64,000 nucleotides of DNA, from NCBI RefSeq assembly GCF_017562075.2, contig NC_054084.1, positions 6,613,501 through 6,677,500 of the forward strand, given 5' to 3'. Position numbers and translations under genes: made by a program. Shown here in pieces: positions 1 to 13,849 of this stretch (position 1 is the first letter of the stretch; each line of letters opens with the position of its first letter). Below the pieces are notes generated by a model, which did not search any database, had not been told where the DNA came from, and worked only from the letters and a program-made list of their open reading frames with translations. Source of the stretch: Anopheles merus (taxonomy: Eukaryota > Arthropoda > Insecta > Diptera > Culicidae).

Positions 1-1866
1 CCTTCTGGTATTTTGCCCGTTGGCAACGCGAGGCCTCGCGCGAGTTCGACATTTTTGACCTAATTTTGTTTGAACTGACAGCAGGGAAAGGGAAACTCCT
101 TAGCTCTTTGTCTCTCTGTCTCCCTTGCGTACTGGCATTGATGAGAAAAAACGGCTGACGAAGCAGCTGGACTGTGTACGCGGCAGCGGCCAAGATGCGC
201 TCCGAACGGCGGATGGGACGTCGTCGCGCAGGGAAAATAAATAAACTTGACCATCGGTTCAGCTTCCGGTCCGGATTCTTCCGTGGCAGCAGGCAGCATG
301 AGTGCAATGGAGCGAATGCACATTCGGCTGCACATTTGTATCGTGTTTGCTGGTTAGCTGCTGGCGTATTGGCTGTGCGTTGCTGTTGTGTTTGTAAACT
401 GATCTCGTTTGCGCGGGAAGTAAACAGTCGCGAACCAAGCGTGTGTGTTTATTTAGTTTTGCGAGTGCGTTTTGATGTGGTTGGGCAATCCGTTTTGGGG
501 GTGGAATTCGTGAACAACATTCTGTCTGTGATTGATGATTGTTTATCAGTGTTATGAAAGCATAAAAAGGTGACAATTGTTTTGATCGCTTTTTTAACAA
601 AACATTTATATTTGGGTTATGTAAACATTCCGTACGAATTGAGCGCAATATTTTGATTGTTTTTTAAATAGCAATTTCTTTAAGATTGTTCAACCAACCA
701 ACACAATTCAAAAAGCACGCTTAATCTATTATAATAAAATCACTCAAAACATTTAAGCACCATTTATGTTGGCGTTAGCGAACGCAAAAGTATCACTGTA
801 AAGAGAGGATAATTCGCGCCTGCCCAAAAAGCACCGAAATGATCGAAATCAATCGCAACAATCCTACCCCGACCTGTGTCAGCTCTACCTCCAGAGGCTA
901 AACGATCGGTGTGAGAAAGCAATCGCATCTACCACGGGGTAGCAATTCCAGGGGCCTCCTGCCATATTTATTATCGATTATTATTGCCAATTTTGCTTCG
1001 GCGCACCGATGATTTTTCACGCACGCGATCGCGAATTCGTCTCGAAGCAGCACTCCTCCCCTTCCCTTCGAGACTGCTGGTGCTGCTGCTGCTGTTGAAA
1101 TCGGAAAAATGCACAAAGGTAAAGGTGTAACATTTTACAACACAAAAATCGCTCACAGAGGAGGAAAGCCGATTGAAAAAAGGAGAAAAAGAGCAAAGAT
1201 CACGCAATGCCATTGGAACTGTGTGGTGGGGGCTTATGATCGCAGACTTCTTGGAATGAGATTGAACGAGATGGAATAAATGCACCCGTGCTCGGTAGCT
1301 AATGGTTCCACTTTGGTGGGTTAAGTTGGTGCAGGGCTTAAGGGGGGGAGGAAGAAAACATAACACAGAATGCTCTGATCTCTCTCTTCTGAGGTACGAT
1401 CGGGATTGGGTTCTGTGGAAAGCAGTACGCCGGGGGGGAGGAGATGACTATTAGCAGGTGCACTCGAGCGCAACCGAGAAGGAGGAGGAGGAGAAGAGGA
1501 AATACGGCCACTTTTTCTTCACAATTTAGAACACCGAAACCGAAGGGGGAGAGTTTTCCGCCATGAAAATTCCTTCATCCTACACGCCACGCTGGGGCCC
1601 CTTTTCGTAAGGCAATTCAATCGTGGAGTGAAGCAAAACAGTCAGTTTGGCTGCTCTGGAAACGAGGGAACAAAACCGGGGGAGTGTAAAGAAATAAAGG
1701 GGTTTCCCTGCTTTCGATCTCACTCTCTCCACCGGCAACGTAACTTAATACTAACAGCGCACAGGCTTAGTTCGTTGAATTACATTTTCATAAAATTATC
1801 ATTAAAAAAGAAAACGTAATCGACAGGAAGTCAGCCACTGGAACGGAAAAAAGCGGACGTTGTGGT

Positions 1867-1880
1867 GGGGGGGGGGGGGG
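1867..1880. repeat. G14 homopolymer
   Basis: Fourteen uninterrupted G residues on the + strand, followed by TGAGGTGAGG. This is a simple repeat, probably length-polymorphic. Confidence 0.9.
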
Positions 1881-3521
1881 TGAGGTGAGGCGGTTCTAAA
1901 TGGAAAAAGCCGAAGCCGTTGTTGTTTTTGTTGGTGGCGCGGTGGAGCATATTATTCTACCCATCATCGGGTAGAATGAGAATGACGTTTGGAGGCCTTT
2001 TTTTCTGTTCGCTTCAGTCGTCGGAAGACCACACAATGTTGTACGATGTCGCGCAGTCAATGCCCTTTTTGTGCGCGCTGTGTAGGAGGGTGTGTGTGTG
2101 CGTGTTGCTGTCTTTTTCAGTTTGTACCTTTTTGCGGCTACGACCTTAGAACAATCGCGGGAAACAAAAGAAACTGACTGATGACTGGTGAGAAAGTTGT
2201 TGCTCATTGATTTATGATTCGTGTGTCATAAAAAAACACACACAACAGAGCATGATTATGTTTTCCTATTGCATATGAAATGAAAACGTGAGTAGAACGT
2301 GTGCTGCGAGTGCCTATTCTCTTTTTTATTATTTACAAAACAATCGCTCGAATTGTTTAAGTTTTACGACTTAATTAAAGAGGGCTATGTGACGCTTACG
2401 AGCAAGACCAGAATGGGAATCGTTTGTAGAGAAGTTCTGAAGAGCTAGAAGTACATTTTGAAGTTCCTTCCTCTGTGTTCTTCACGCGCTGTGGAGGTCA
2501 TTTAGAAGACGTTCTTTAGCTGGTTTCCAATCGTGTACACTCAAACTAATTGAAGAGTCTAGTTGTTTGGCACAAACAAACGCAAAAAAGAAGAAGCTCT
2601 AAAGCTTATTTTCTTCTGCTTGCCAGAAACTGCTTGAGCAAATCTCTCTCGCTCTCTTCGCATCGTTAATGTTCTTCAACCTGCGCACTTTTTGTTTTTG
2701 AAGGCTATCGAAGCGGAAACGGCTCTTGAAACGACTCGTGCAATCTCCTCGTGTGGATGAATGCCACAGCCTCTCCAGCCAAAGTGAGTCACTTTCGCGC
2801 ATGACTCATGTGCTGTTCGACCTGCTGGCTGTGCGTGCGTGTGTATCTTGTTGAGCCTTTCAATTCGCACATTTTTTTCAAGTTTATGAGAAGGAAGAGG
2901 TAAAGTGTTGAAGATAAAAAAAACGAGCCAATGATGTGTCGTCTTGCGCGCTTGCCGCTGTGTAGATCGTTCCATTTGAGGGTAGATAGTGATTTTGCAA
3001 AAATGCATAACACATCTCCAGAACGCGCGCACAAACCTGTTGAGCGAGGAAGGGTTGTGCACATTCCTGAACGAACATGAAGCCGGCCGACGAGCCCACG
3101 ATCTGAACAGTCTGGTTGCGTTGAAGTGTGACTCACGTTAGGGAGGTGTACGTGTCCAAGTTCATTGCTGATCATCATCATCGTACTGGGAAGAGATCAA
3201 TCGAGCCTATCTGAGCGTATCGTGGTTTCGAGCCTTCTTGTAGAACCAGACGTACGTACGTACCAACAAACGCTCGTGACTCATCATTTACTGTGGTCGC
3301 GTTGTTTGGGTTCTTCAAACTCAGCAACGGAACCTCTTTTCCCCCTCGTTGCCGATGCACGAACCGGAAGAAATCGGACACTGAAGGTTGTAGAGAAGGA
3401 GAAAGAGATCAGCGCTGCAGGTGCGCCTGCAAGATCTCCAATGAACGGAGTTGGTCACGGAATTGGACCACAAAATCCGGACCTCAGCACGAATCTCAAT
3501 AATCTGATTCGATATTCTTTG

Positions 3522-3536
3522 CCCCCCCCCCCCCCC
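3522..3536. repeat. C15 homopolymer
   Basis: Fifteen uninterrupted C residues on the + strand. Simple repeat. It makes the proline run in one spurious open frame across it. Confidence 0.9.
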
Positions 3537-6500
3537 GCATCGTGCGGCCTTGAGTGTGGAAAGAAGGGGGGATGGGGCTGTTTGAAGCTTTCACGTCGTG
3601 GTTCGGTTGGCGCTTTTCAAACGGGGCTCAAGATATTACGTATGCAACGAGTGTGAAACATTTGATACACCTCTCAGAGCGTTTCAGTGTTCAATTTCTT
3701 GGAGGTGATCATTCTCCAGCTTTGGAGAAGTATTGTGTACGATCGGCACGACGCTTTCCGGAAGGGCGAAACGGAAGAGGCATTGGATGTTCTTGCCTGC
3801 TTGCTTTTGGTGCATGAAATGTTCATATTCTCTATTGTAATCATGGCTTTACATCGGTGGTTAGAATTTGACACGTTCCGTGCAGCCAGCAAATCGAGCG
3901 TCTAAACAGCTCGTCGACGATCGTGACGCACAGGGAAGGCAGGTTGTAATACCTGCGTGCTAATGAGACTGACTTGGTTTGCCCCTATTGTGGGTGATTC
4001 CAGAGCGACGGTGTTACTTTTACACCTTTTCTCGGCATTGAAATTAGCATCAAGTCACGATGTTCTTGGAGGGACGTGTTTCTTTTGGGTTGTTATTACA
4101 CGCCTTTCAATGTAACGGGACATTGGACAACTCACGAAACTTCTATAAGCTATCTTTGAAGCATTTTTTGTTGATGTAAGAAGTTATTTTTTTGTAAGGC
4201 TCACATCAGTAACACATTCTTGCATAGTAACTGGTTGTGTTTATCTTCTTCCCTGGACAAATAGAGACTGCTAAACGGGAAGATTAGATGTTCAGATGAG
4301 AGGTAATGTGTACGACACACGTGTGGTACCGTTACCGTCCGCCCAGTACCTCATCCGTCCATCAATCAGGCCGTTGAATGTAAACCACACCGGAGAAACT
4401 GCTGGACCCTGCCCGATAGTGGTGATGGAATAACGGAATGATGCTGTCCTGAAAGGATAGCAATCAAATGGGGCCCCTTAATGAGGTGTAGCGAGTAATG
4501 ATGCTGATAAGACATCGACGATACACGGAAGTACTTACGAAGATCAAGTGTCTTGGCTCTTGTTTGTTGGAAAGGGGGCATCAGTTCAAGATGTCTAGAA
4601 GTTGTTCTAGAGTAAGATCTCGCTAGATCGCTCTTGCGGAGGTTGAAGTCTTCAACAACTCTTCAATAACTCCCTACCTTCATCATCATTGTTAAAGAGG
4701 TTATCATTAGTGTCTGATGATGCAAAAGCTGTTCGCTTCGTGTTTGATGTAACCCGCAGCGGGCATGAGTCTCCGAAGCTTTCGATACCAAAACAAACAC
4801 GTTGAAGAGCTTGTTTGTGTTTAACGCAAGCATCCTAGAACTGTTTGGAGCATTGATTATTTAATCTCATTTTGAACGATCACGCTTTGGATCTGTATTG
4901 AAGTAAAAGCGATTGAAGAAGAGCTCGCGTTCACCCATGCTGTTCAGTTCAGCCGCACCGCAAACTTGGTCAATTATCATCGCCATCTTTATTCATCAGG
5001 CTTTCGTCATTTTTAACCTCCAGTGAGCGTCGTGTGTGTTGATGGACGATGGATATGAATGAAAACAATCGTAAAAAAAGCAAAAATGTTTTGAAGATGC
5101 TTTTGTTTTTGTTACAGTAGGGGTTAGCAGTGGTTAGACGACGCAAGTAGTGAAAACAGCTTTTAGACGTTTTCGTTTTGTTAGTGTCTAATGTTAAAAC
5201 CTCCCCCATTTAGGCATGTGCGCAAAGGGGCCAGATGCGATACTTAACCTACTACGGCAAAGAATAAGTAATTCGCCGCCGATAAACATCGGCATGTTTT
5301 GTGTTAGGAGCATTTTGCTCGCCCAAATTGCCGGAGACGCTTTTATCGGCCAAGGCACGAGACCACTGCGGTCGCGGACATCGCATGCACACGGTCACGG
5401 TTTGGTGCATCCGTAGGTGTGTGTTTTCACCTGATGCCACGATGCCACACCGACACGTGAGTGCATCTTCCTGGGGAAGAAAGTGGTTTTAATTTAATGC
5501 TAGGCGTAGGGTTGCAAAACCCGCCGAAAACTACTACCGAAAACAAAAAAGCGCACAAGTTTGCAGGCGTTCGTGAGGGTTTGTTTTCCACATCCGCCTC
5601 CGGACTTTGCACGAGATAGATGGTTCGACATGATGATGAGATGCCGGTGAGATCCTAACGCTGCCGAGCGGGTTTTAAGTCTATCTGGTCTAATTAGGAA
5701 TGTCTTGATTGAACGCTCGCCACAGCCCCGTCCTATTTAATTACTTCTTTGCGTGGTGCAGGCTTAGGATGGGCGTAGAAGAGAGGGTGAGGAATCATCT
5801 CCCGGCTGGCCTGATGCACTGCTTATCCATCACGGCGCAAACTTCACGGCGTTGATGAATTGCCCTGCATGGTATGGGGTTTTGTGTATGGGAATGGCAC
5901 TTGGGGGAAGGTGTTTACACACGCTGACGGAGAGCAATTGGAAGCTGATAGCATGATCCGTAGCTGTACTATCAGCGCCAGCGGTGAAGGTGGCCCACAC
6001 GAACGAGTTCAGTAGGAAGCCAGCTGTGCTTCCATGCCCATTTCCCTTCCTATTAAGCTCCAAGCGGGGCGTGATGGAGCAGCAAAGCTCCCCAAGACAG
6101 GTGGGAAATAAAGGAGGCCACGGACGATGGAAGTGCATTTTGGTGATTAACACTTCGCAGCGCCGAAGCGGCTCCCAAGTATTTGTGGTCTGCCTTAAAG
6201 ATAAATTCCATGTACGAAATCTTCACACCTTGCCAGCAAAAGCTGACTCGAAAGATCGAGTAGTAGAGGTGTAGTGGCCGTCGGTTTCGAATTCGTTACT
6301 AAATAGGGTACTTGAACCTTTGACTTTTGGTTGGTGTGGTGCAGTGGTTGGAAATACATCGGCTTAAATATGTACGCAAATAGCTCCCACATCAATTTTC
6401 CACCCGCGTGCGTTGTCTTAGTTTCCGCAGTCCCTGGCAAAGCCGCAAAAAAACAAAATGGGCGCACGAAAGCGCGATCGATTGGCACGAACACACTGAA

Positions 6501-8019
6501 GGGAGGGAGAGAAAGAGTGTGCGCACAACGCTAACGAGTGCTAGTTGCAGTTAACTAACCTTAAAAAACAAGACCCTGTGTTCCGAGTTGGTTGGTTGGG
6601 AAATAATAGTACTACAACGGTGGTAAATACTGGCGAATTGTAGTTTGCATTTGAGTGGATTAAATACAGGCGAGAAACGGCCATTCCGGGATCTAAAAGA
6701 CGACGTGTGGTGCACATTTGGTTGGTTGTTCGCTTCCCCAAACACAATCGATCGGTGTAGATCGTGATCGTACTTTGATTTTATTAGGTTTCGGGCCTTT
6801 CGGGAAGATGCAAGCGATGCAATTTGCAGTCAGCCAGAGAGCTGTTGTTGTTGCCAAGGCAGGGAGATGGAGATCATTCGTGAAAGTCCTCTGCTGTGCA
6901 GTCCATTAGCAAAGCTACAAGTACGACTGTGTGCGCATTGGCATCTCTCAGGGTGCACTCTCGATCACGTACCCCGGATCACCGTGGCGAGTTTTGGAGT
7001 GGCGAAAAAGCGGCAAAACGGCCAGAACGTGATCGGGATTTGTAAGCAAAATAGCACTGCAGGGGACCTAGGGCACGTGCGATACTCTCATCTTCATGAT
7101 TTGGATCCCTAAGTACCGCCGGTGTTTGTCCGGGTTCGATGCACTCCTCATTGGTTGGTGCGCCCGCCTTGTGTGCGTCTTCACTGCTAATTGAATGAAC
7201 TTGATCCAGTTCCGGTACGGTCACAGGGAGCTCGCAACACCACCCCGCACACGCGCTAGTGAAAGTGTGTTGGACATTGGTTGGCTGTCCGTGGCAGAGG
7301 TGTCTAAAATATGGTTTCATACACAAATCGCGCTTATAACGCGCCACCACCACGAGCAGCCTTACAAGTGTGTAAAAGGGATTAAAACGCCAACCCGCAA
7401 ACGGCAGTTCTCACGGGTTGTTGAGGTTAAATGGCGTACATCCGCCCGCCGCTGCCCATCCAGAGTCGCGCTGGACAAACGGCGGGGCCAGTGGGACGTG
7501 TCACTAAATCGTGTCATATGTCATGTCGCTTTAGGCAGCTAATGGCGTCACTCGGTGGTCGTAATGCATGTAGACACTTTTCCGGTGGCCAGCCAATGCT
7601 GGTGGAAATCAAATTAAGCAAACATGGGTGTTGTATGCATCGAAATGTCACTTCGGCGTTCGGCATTAATCACTGGCATTCGGTGAACGGAGGAGCACTA
7701 TTTTTAACACCCACCACCGGCTCTGGCTGTCTGCGGAGGAAAAATGTATCAATGCACATGCCGATGAAGTCATAAATTAACGGCCACAGACGACGGTCTC
7801 AGGTGTCGGCGTGGTTAAGTAACGCAAAATTATCGCATTTGTTAGGATGCGTTAAAAATATCGCCTCATCGCCGTTAGCCAGTGGTGTTGGGGTGTGTGT
7901 GTGTGTTTGAGCTTATTAGGAGGAAGATTTAGATAAATTTAGCATCACCAATGGGTGGTATATGTGGGGACGCCCATTAGACGCACCTGATGAGATGATA
8001 TATTCGAATGCCGGTGGCA

Positions 8020-8088
8020 TATAAAGCGTGAAGTGTTTGACTTTTGAGCAGGTCGATTTTAATTTCGATGCACAAAATGAAGCTAAAG
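8020..8088 (+). promoter_or_regulatory. Candidate TATA promoter with a four-codon first coding exon
   Basis: A TATAAAG box (8020-8026) is followed at the usual spacing of about 25-30 nt by a CA step (8049-8050) that could be the start site. An ATG at 8077 in an A-rich context (CACAAAATG) opens ATG AAG CTA AAG, and the codons run directly into a consensus donor, AAG|GTAAGG, at 8088/8089. Many insect secreted and cuticular protein genes split the signal peptide this way, with a first coding exon of only about four residues. I could not identify a matching second exon downstream, so the product is unknown. It may be chance, or a gene nested in the long FAM89 intron. Confidence 0.28.
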
Positions 8089-8094
8089 GTAAGG

Positions 8095-11000
8095 AGAAGC
8101 AAAAATAGAAAGAGCAGCAAAAAGCTCACAAATTGGAAGTAAACCATTTTGGGGTGATAGACGCACGCATGTGATGCAATCGTCTTAAACGAACCGTGTC
8201 GTCATTTGGTTGAGGGATTAGTGTACCATTTCGATGCAGAAATTAATTCCCAGCTCTCTATGTGCGCTTAATCGCCTAAACCGAGCCCGACAGGATTTTG
8301 CACTCTCATTAGGCCGACTGTCGAGAGCGCAATACCAGATCGTGCGAGGAGGGAAGACGGAGACCCATTCGTGGATTCGTGAAGAAATCTAGTGTCAAGT
8401 TTTCTCCACCTTCTACCTTGGAACAGAGAACGAAATTGTTGTAGGCCCTGCAACGGATTTGCTAATCCTTTCTTTCCCTTCTCGTCAGGTTTTTCTCGTC
8501 TTTTACGTGGAAGAAATCAACCGAACAAAGAACATGAGTCGATGGCAAAAAAGTGGGCACCAAAAACGGGGAAGAAACGGACAGCTGCTGCCACAGCTGC
8601 TGCTGATGTTGTGTTGAATTGAATATGCAAATCCGCTCGCTCTCTCTCCCCGTGCCCGGTTGAAAGACGAAATCAAACATCGAATCAGAAGCGAGTAGTA
8701 AATGATCAGATCGGTGTCCGATTCGGTGGGAAGGGTCACACTGATTGTAAGCTTGTTGGCGGTTGTACCGCACAGCAGCAGCAGCAGCAGCATTACCACC
8801 TTGCGCAATGCCTTCAACTGGCAACAGCAACTCCTGCTGCACACGTCTGCACGACTTGACTCTTGTCTTCATCTGTGTTTTTTTTTGCTATCTCCCTGTC
8901 CTGTCAAGATCATTAGTTGGCCAGTGCGCAGTAGATCGCAGCCGGATCGGTATGGTCTAATTTTGTAGCAGAAAAATATCTAATTGCACAATTTCGCGTT
9001 CCGTGTTTGCGACGAAAGGCCCCGGTGTTGGTGGTGATGGTATTGCCCACGAATTCTGTTGGGTTTCGAGCAGCGTTACAGCCGCAACGGAGGCCCACTC
9101 TGGACACCAAGTTGCGTTGAAGTGTGACCGACGAGATCGAAAGAAAAAAAAAACCCTTCCCTCGTCTCGAGTACTATTGAGGTTAGGTACAGGTTCGATT
9201 GCTCCATATTTAGAGCGTGTGGTGGACGCGTGGACTTCTCCTTTCGGTAGAGCCGTATCGGATTCAGCGGAGGAAAAGGAAACCAACGCCGCCACCACTA
9301 CCGGCAAGGTTTTCTGGTGGCATCCGGTTGCTCATCGCAACTGGATCCGGGCTGGATAGTATGTGGGTCTGCCGTGGTGGAACACTTTGCCGGGTTCCCT
9401 CACGTACAGCGGAAGCTTCCGCATGTTTTTCTCTCTTCTGCGGTGGTCCAATTTTGGATAGAGGAGGGACCAGTTTTTCACTTTCCATCCCCACGTTCAT
9501 GCTGGGGATGATATCGAAACCGGGAAGACGGTGGATGAGCGATGATCAATATGTGTGTGTGCACACGATTGATTTCCGGGGAGTTGGAGAGGAACCACAC
9601 AGAGCGGACCATAAGCGGATGGAAGACGACCTTGATGCAATGAGATATTTCATTTACTACTACTGCTTCTTGATTGCAGGAAGAGACGGTTAACGGCTAC
9701 TACCCGCTGGCAAGATATCTGTGGTGGCTGGCTGGAACGTTCATCTCTCTCGCTGACGGGGTAGAATAAATTAATGCCACAACAGCTCTCTTGGCAGTTG
9801 TGTGGAGGTGTGGAGTTTAATTGTGTGAAACAAAGGGTTTGTTTGGCGGCGTGGCGGCCAACCTTGAACCTTGGGCCCCGTTGGGCGTGCTAGAAAAGCT
9901 CAGCCTCTGTTGGGTGTGGAGACGGATTAGAACGCGTTGCGATCTTTTGAATGCCCCCGTTGGCGTGGCGGGCTTTCGTGTACGCTAGACCATAAAACTG
10001 GAACCTCTCTGTCGACGGCTGTGGGTTTGCGGGTTGATTGTGTCACTGACATCCGTCTTAACGGTGTCTACCAGGGTAGATTCGTTCGATTTAGTTCTTT
10101 CGACGTCATAACACCCAGCACCGAACGTACAATATAAATCTCATTAGCGCACACGGTTACATGTTATGTGGTCCTCCTTCGTCCGGATATCTAATATTGC
10201 ATTATGGAAGAGGTGGGAAGTGTGTATTCTAGTTTCAAAAAAAAATCACCTCATCGTTAGCTCATTGTGTTACGTGCTGTGTTGGTGCGGGCAAATTTGC
10301 ACACAAAGTAAGGATACATTAAGGCCCAGTTGGTGGAGTTCCCACAGCTATTGTCTGTCCGCGGAAGTGGTTTTGTAAGTAATCGAGCTTCTCTGACCCT
10401 GGAAGTGAGTCGTCATCCATTCTTGGATGCTTTCAGATCGCTCCGATAGCTCACAGAGATGGAATCCCATAGATTAGGCAAGTGAATTATGTGCTCGTAT
10501 AAATATCAGGTAGAGACAGTAGAAGACACTTTGCAAGACTACCTAATTGAGAGTAATTTATTTCTCTTCCTCTATGTGTTAGTGTTTTTGGTTCGCATGG
10601 TTCAATGTGAATTTGGCACGCATTTGATGGCAACAACTTTGAGGCAAGCTTGTTGTGTTGCAAACAGAGTCCCTCTGTGCTTCACTACAAGCCTAACAAG
10701 TTGATCCTCCGGCTATCGTAAATCTTGCCTTATGAGGCACCAGTAATCAAAAACGGAATCGGTTTCTTGAGAGATAGGCTTCAATGTTTGATGGGGCATC
10801 CCCTTTCATACCGGTATCGGGTACGGAGGTTCGCACCTAACAACCCAAGGGCTGTGCGGGGCAGCGTGTATCCAATAACGTCTTGGAGAGTTGTTGGTGC
10901 ATGGTATGGAAACACGCACACACATAGCTACAGCGGTGTGTTGTTGTTGATCGATGATCGCGACCAGCTCGTGTTGCAGTTTCATATGCATCGAAGTTTG

Positions 11001-13800
11001 CGGAACTCTCTTGGCGTGGTGGTGGAACGTTAAAAACACGTTCCATTTCCAGCGATCATAATGCCGGTCGGCATAAAACCATTCCCAGCGTACGGCGAGG
11101 TCCAAAAACGGAGCCACTGCGACCTCTGCTGGGAGCCGCCTCTCTCAAGCAACCTTTGGCCGATGGCAAATCAAAATCTCAACCCATTTGTAGACGGATG
11201 ATGGAGAAGAAGAAGTTTTGGAGTTCGAAGCGAGGAGAGGAATGCGAATGCTGCGTGCAAGGGTGTAAAGGGCGCGCCGCGACTTGGCAAAACTGGTTTG
11301 ACCAGAAATTGTTTGTTGGATGCCTGGCGGTGGCCCCAAGGGAGGGTGACCGACAAGACATTCCATAGCCGCACGAGGCTGCGATGGTGGTGGTGGTGGT
11401 TCTGAGCGTGGCAAATTTGCGCAAAACACGGCGGCTTAGAAGCGGAGGCCCTCGAGCAGGCAGGCAACACACGGTGTGTGTAACAAGGAAGAGGAAACGA
11501 AGGCAGCAACACTAGAACGCCTCACACATGCCGTCACAGAGCCATCGTCCTTGACGGTCTTTGTCGGTTGTGGTGGTAGTGGACGTACAAAATGAGGTAG
11601 AAATTAAAGAAAACACCACGACGGGAGGGCACAGAACAGCAGAACTGTCAATCATGTTGTCATAGGGGAGGCCGGGTCAGTCGGTGAATGTGGGCCGTCG
11701 TTCGCTGTGCAGATGATTTCTTCATTGCAAGAGGGCTAAACTCCCCGCAGGTCACAAACGCTCTCAGTGTAAATGCGCCGCCGATACTGATCACTGACGG
11801 AGTTGGAGGGATGGAATATTTCACCTGCAGTTGGTGCTACTGTCGCCGGGCTTTCGGAGGATGAGCGACTGTAAGCGCTACGGATACGTGACATTTGCCG
11901 CTTTCGTGCCAACGCTCAATGCTTGTCCAATAAACTACCGATTGATGGATGAATCGGTGTGGGTCGCCTTTTCGCTACCGGATGTCATCCTTATGTGCAG
12001 GCCTCCCCTCAGTACTTCGATGGGCTGAGGTAAACGGTTTTGGAAGTAGGGGGAAACCACTATCGTAAACAAGCAAGTCTCTCGGCACTACAATGTATGG
12101 AGTAACGCGAAGCATCATTGCCGTTAACTGTTGAATTTTACGATCTGTACACGCGGGGAAGGATTTTTGTATCACGAGCTTTACGGCCTTATTGGGACTG
12201 GTTTGATGATAATTCAGTTTTTTTGTTTGCCAACCGTGGTAGTTGCAGAGATGATCGTTTTTTATCTCGTTTAATGTAGTTCTTGGTTGCGGATAAGTAA
12301 ACAGTCGATTTTATATGGTCACAGAGCTCACTGTATAAAGCTATCGCGAGCTATGGGGAGTTGTTGATTTAGAGCCGAGATGTTGTTGATTAGCTCGAGG
12401 ATATCAAGAACATTAAGTTTCTATGTGCTCTTGAGTATCTCCGAGATGTCTATAAATGGAAAAGCCGTTGTAAATCAGACATTGAAGTTTCGAAGTCCAA
12501 ACAATGTCTAAAAAAGCCTACCAAGCTGTTGAAACTCCAGACATTAGTGTCTCAAAAGTTGAAGAAGACATGCAAAGCGTATGCTAAATAGAGAAATGGG
12601 TCAACCAAATCGTGTCTAATTGTCTACACAACACACCCCCGTCGGTGTGGTTCCTCGAAAAATATGAATGATAAGTACAGAAACTCTATCACCTTTACCC
12701 TAGAGAGAGGTGAGACCACGTACGGCGAATGTTCCATTCTTTGGTGCAACGAACGCACGAGCTCCCCATTTGTTGGTGCACAATCGCCGGCTGCCTACCA
12801 TTTCGCTACGCCACGCACGTACCGTCACACGTCCGGTTGGTGTGTGTGCGCGCGCGCTCGATCGCTTTCGTTTTGTGGCATTTGTGGAGCGCTGTGGAGC
12901 AGCAGAAGGCCGCCAATGGGGCCGGACCAGGGTTGAGGAGTCGTCTCCGCAGTGTGCAAAAGTTGGTCACTCGCGCACCCGGGCCCAAAAGAAGTGTTGT
13001 GTGTGTGGACCGGAGATTAAGCGTACAAGGACCGGGTGAGACCTCACCTCCACCACCACCACCATCAGTTCGATAAGATGGCCAAAACCCCACCTCGGGT
13101 GCAGTACACGCATTTATATTGCCGCAGTTTGATGCCGCTTTCCGGTGTGCCCTGTGTAGCGTCAGTGCGTGTGTGCGATTGTGGATGTCGTCGCCAACAC
13201 CGGGGGAGTAGGTTTTTTATGCCCCCCCCCCTGTTGGCCGATGTGTCGATTTGTGAGTGTCTCATCATGTCTACGTTTTCGGAGTGCGTACGATCGCACG
13301 CGGGCGTTTTGCCGGTTGCACCGCCGAGGCAGATGTGCGTATGTGGGTCTCATTGGTTGGTTCCGAACATCACACCACGACGATCGTGGGTGGTTGCGGG
13401 ATAGGAGTGAAACTGAGTTTTTGTTTTTTTGGGAAAGTGGACTCTACCGGACGCGCAATGTTTACTTTCGAAAGGGAAAGAGTCACCGTCGATGGCGACG
13501 GCAGCACTCCTGTCAGCACGTTTCTCAGCGCCAGATTAAAGCGAGGGGAAGCAGGGGAGAGTCTCTGGATAAAGCATCAAAATATATATATATATATCAA
13601 CAAGTATATTTTCCATACTCTCCCTCCCCAATTTGCAACTAAATGCTCCGTAAATGCGTCGTTTTCTGTTCGTCGTAGTGCCGTGAACCTTGTTTTGCAT
13701 CTGTCATCCGACAATCCGGCTGGAAATGGCCATAAATTGTATTGCTGCAACATTGTTGCGCGCCCTATCACACGCTACAACATCCTGGTAGTGGAATAAT
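8095..13800. other. Non-coding stretch
   Basis: No supported gene. It contains a short CAG repeat near 8773-8791 and several GT-rich patches. Open frames here, including one of 158 codons beginning at 9217, show no recognisable domain and no flanking splice sites. Confidence 0.5.
13582..13597. repeat. Short (AT)8 microsatellite
   Basis: A perfect run of alternating A and T, 16 nt long, in otherwise mixed sequence about 250 nt upstream of the recursive splice site. Confidence 0.85.
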
Positions 13801-13803
13801 GTA

Positions 13804-13849
13804 TTAATTCGAACTTTTTTCTTTCTCTATTTTTATTTTTCAGGTGAGT
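13804..13849 (+). promoter_or_regulatory. Recursive (zero-length exon) splice site in a long intron
   Basis: A TTAAT branch-like motif (13804-13808) precedes a run of about 30 nt that is nearly all pyrimidine, ending in CAG at 13841-13843. That acceptor is followed at once by the consensus donor GTGAGT (13844-13849), so the acceptor and donor halves abut with no exon between them. In Drosophila this arrangement defines recursive splicing, or ratchet points, which remove very long introns in steps. The strand matches the FAM89-family exon 20 kb downstream, so the simplest reading is a ratchet point in that gene's intron. Linkage to that gene is inferred, not seen. Confidence 0.6.

Larger units (their letters stand above)
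1..8010. other. Non-coding stretch, presumed intron or intergenic
   Basis: I see no supported gene here. Open frames are short, overlap on both strands and lack domain or splice support. The first 560 bases are rich in GTG/TGCG words and resemble insect 5' UTR or promoter DNA, but no defined start could be fixed. Homopolymers occur at 1867-1880 (G14) and 3522-3536 (C15). If the FAM89-family gene at 33.8 kb starts upstream of the window, this stretch is part of its long intron, which is an inference. Confidence 0.5.

Noticed and set aside
27..40. 14-bp perfect GC palindrome CGCGAGGCCTCGCG
   Set aside because: A few 14-bp palindromes are expected by chance in 64 kb.
13636..13650. 15-mer TTTGCAACTAAATGC repeated at 30437 and nearly at 51220
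   Set aside because: One or two exact 15-mer pairs are expected by chance in a window of this size, and the similarity does not extend.
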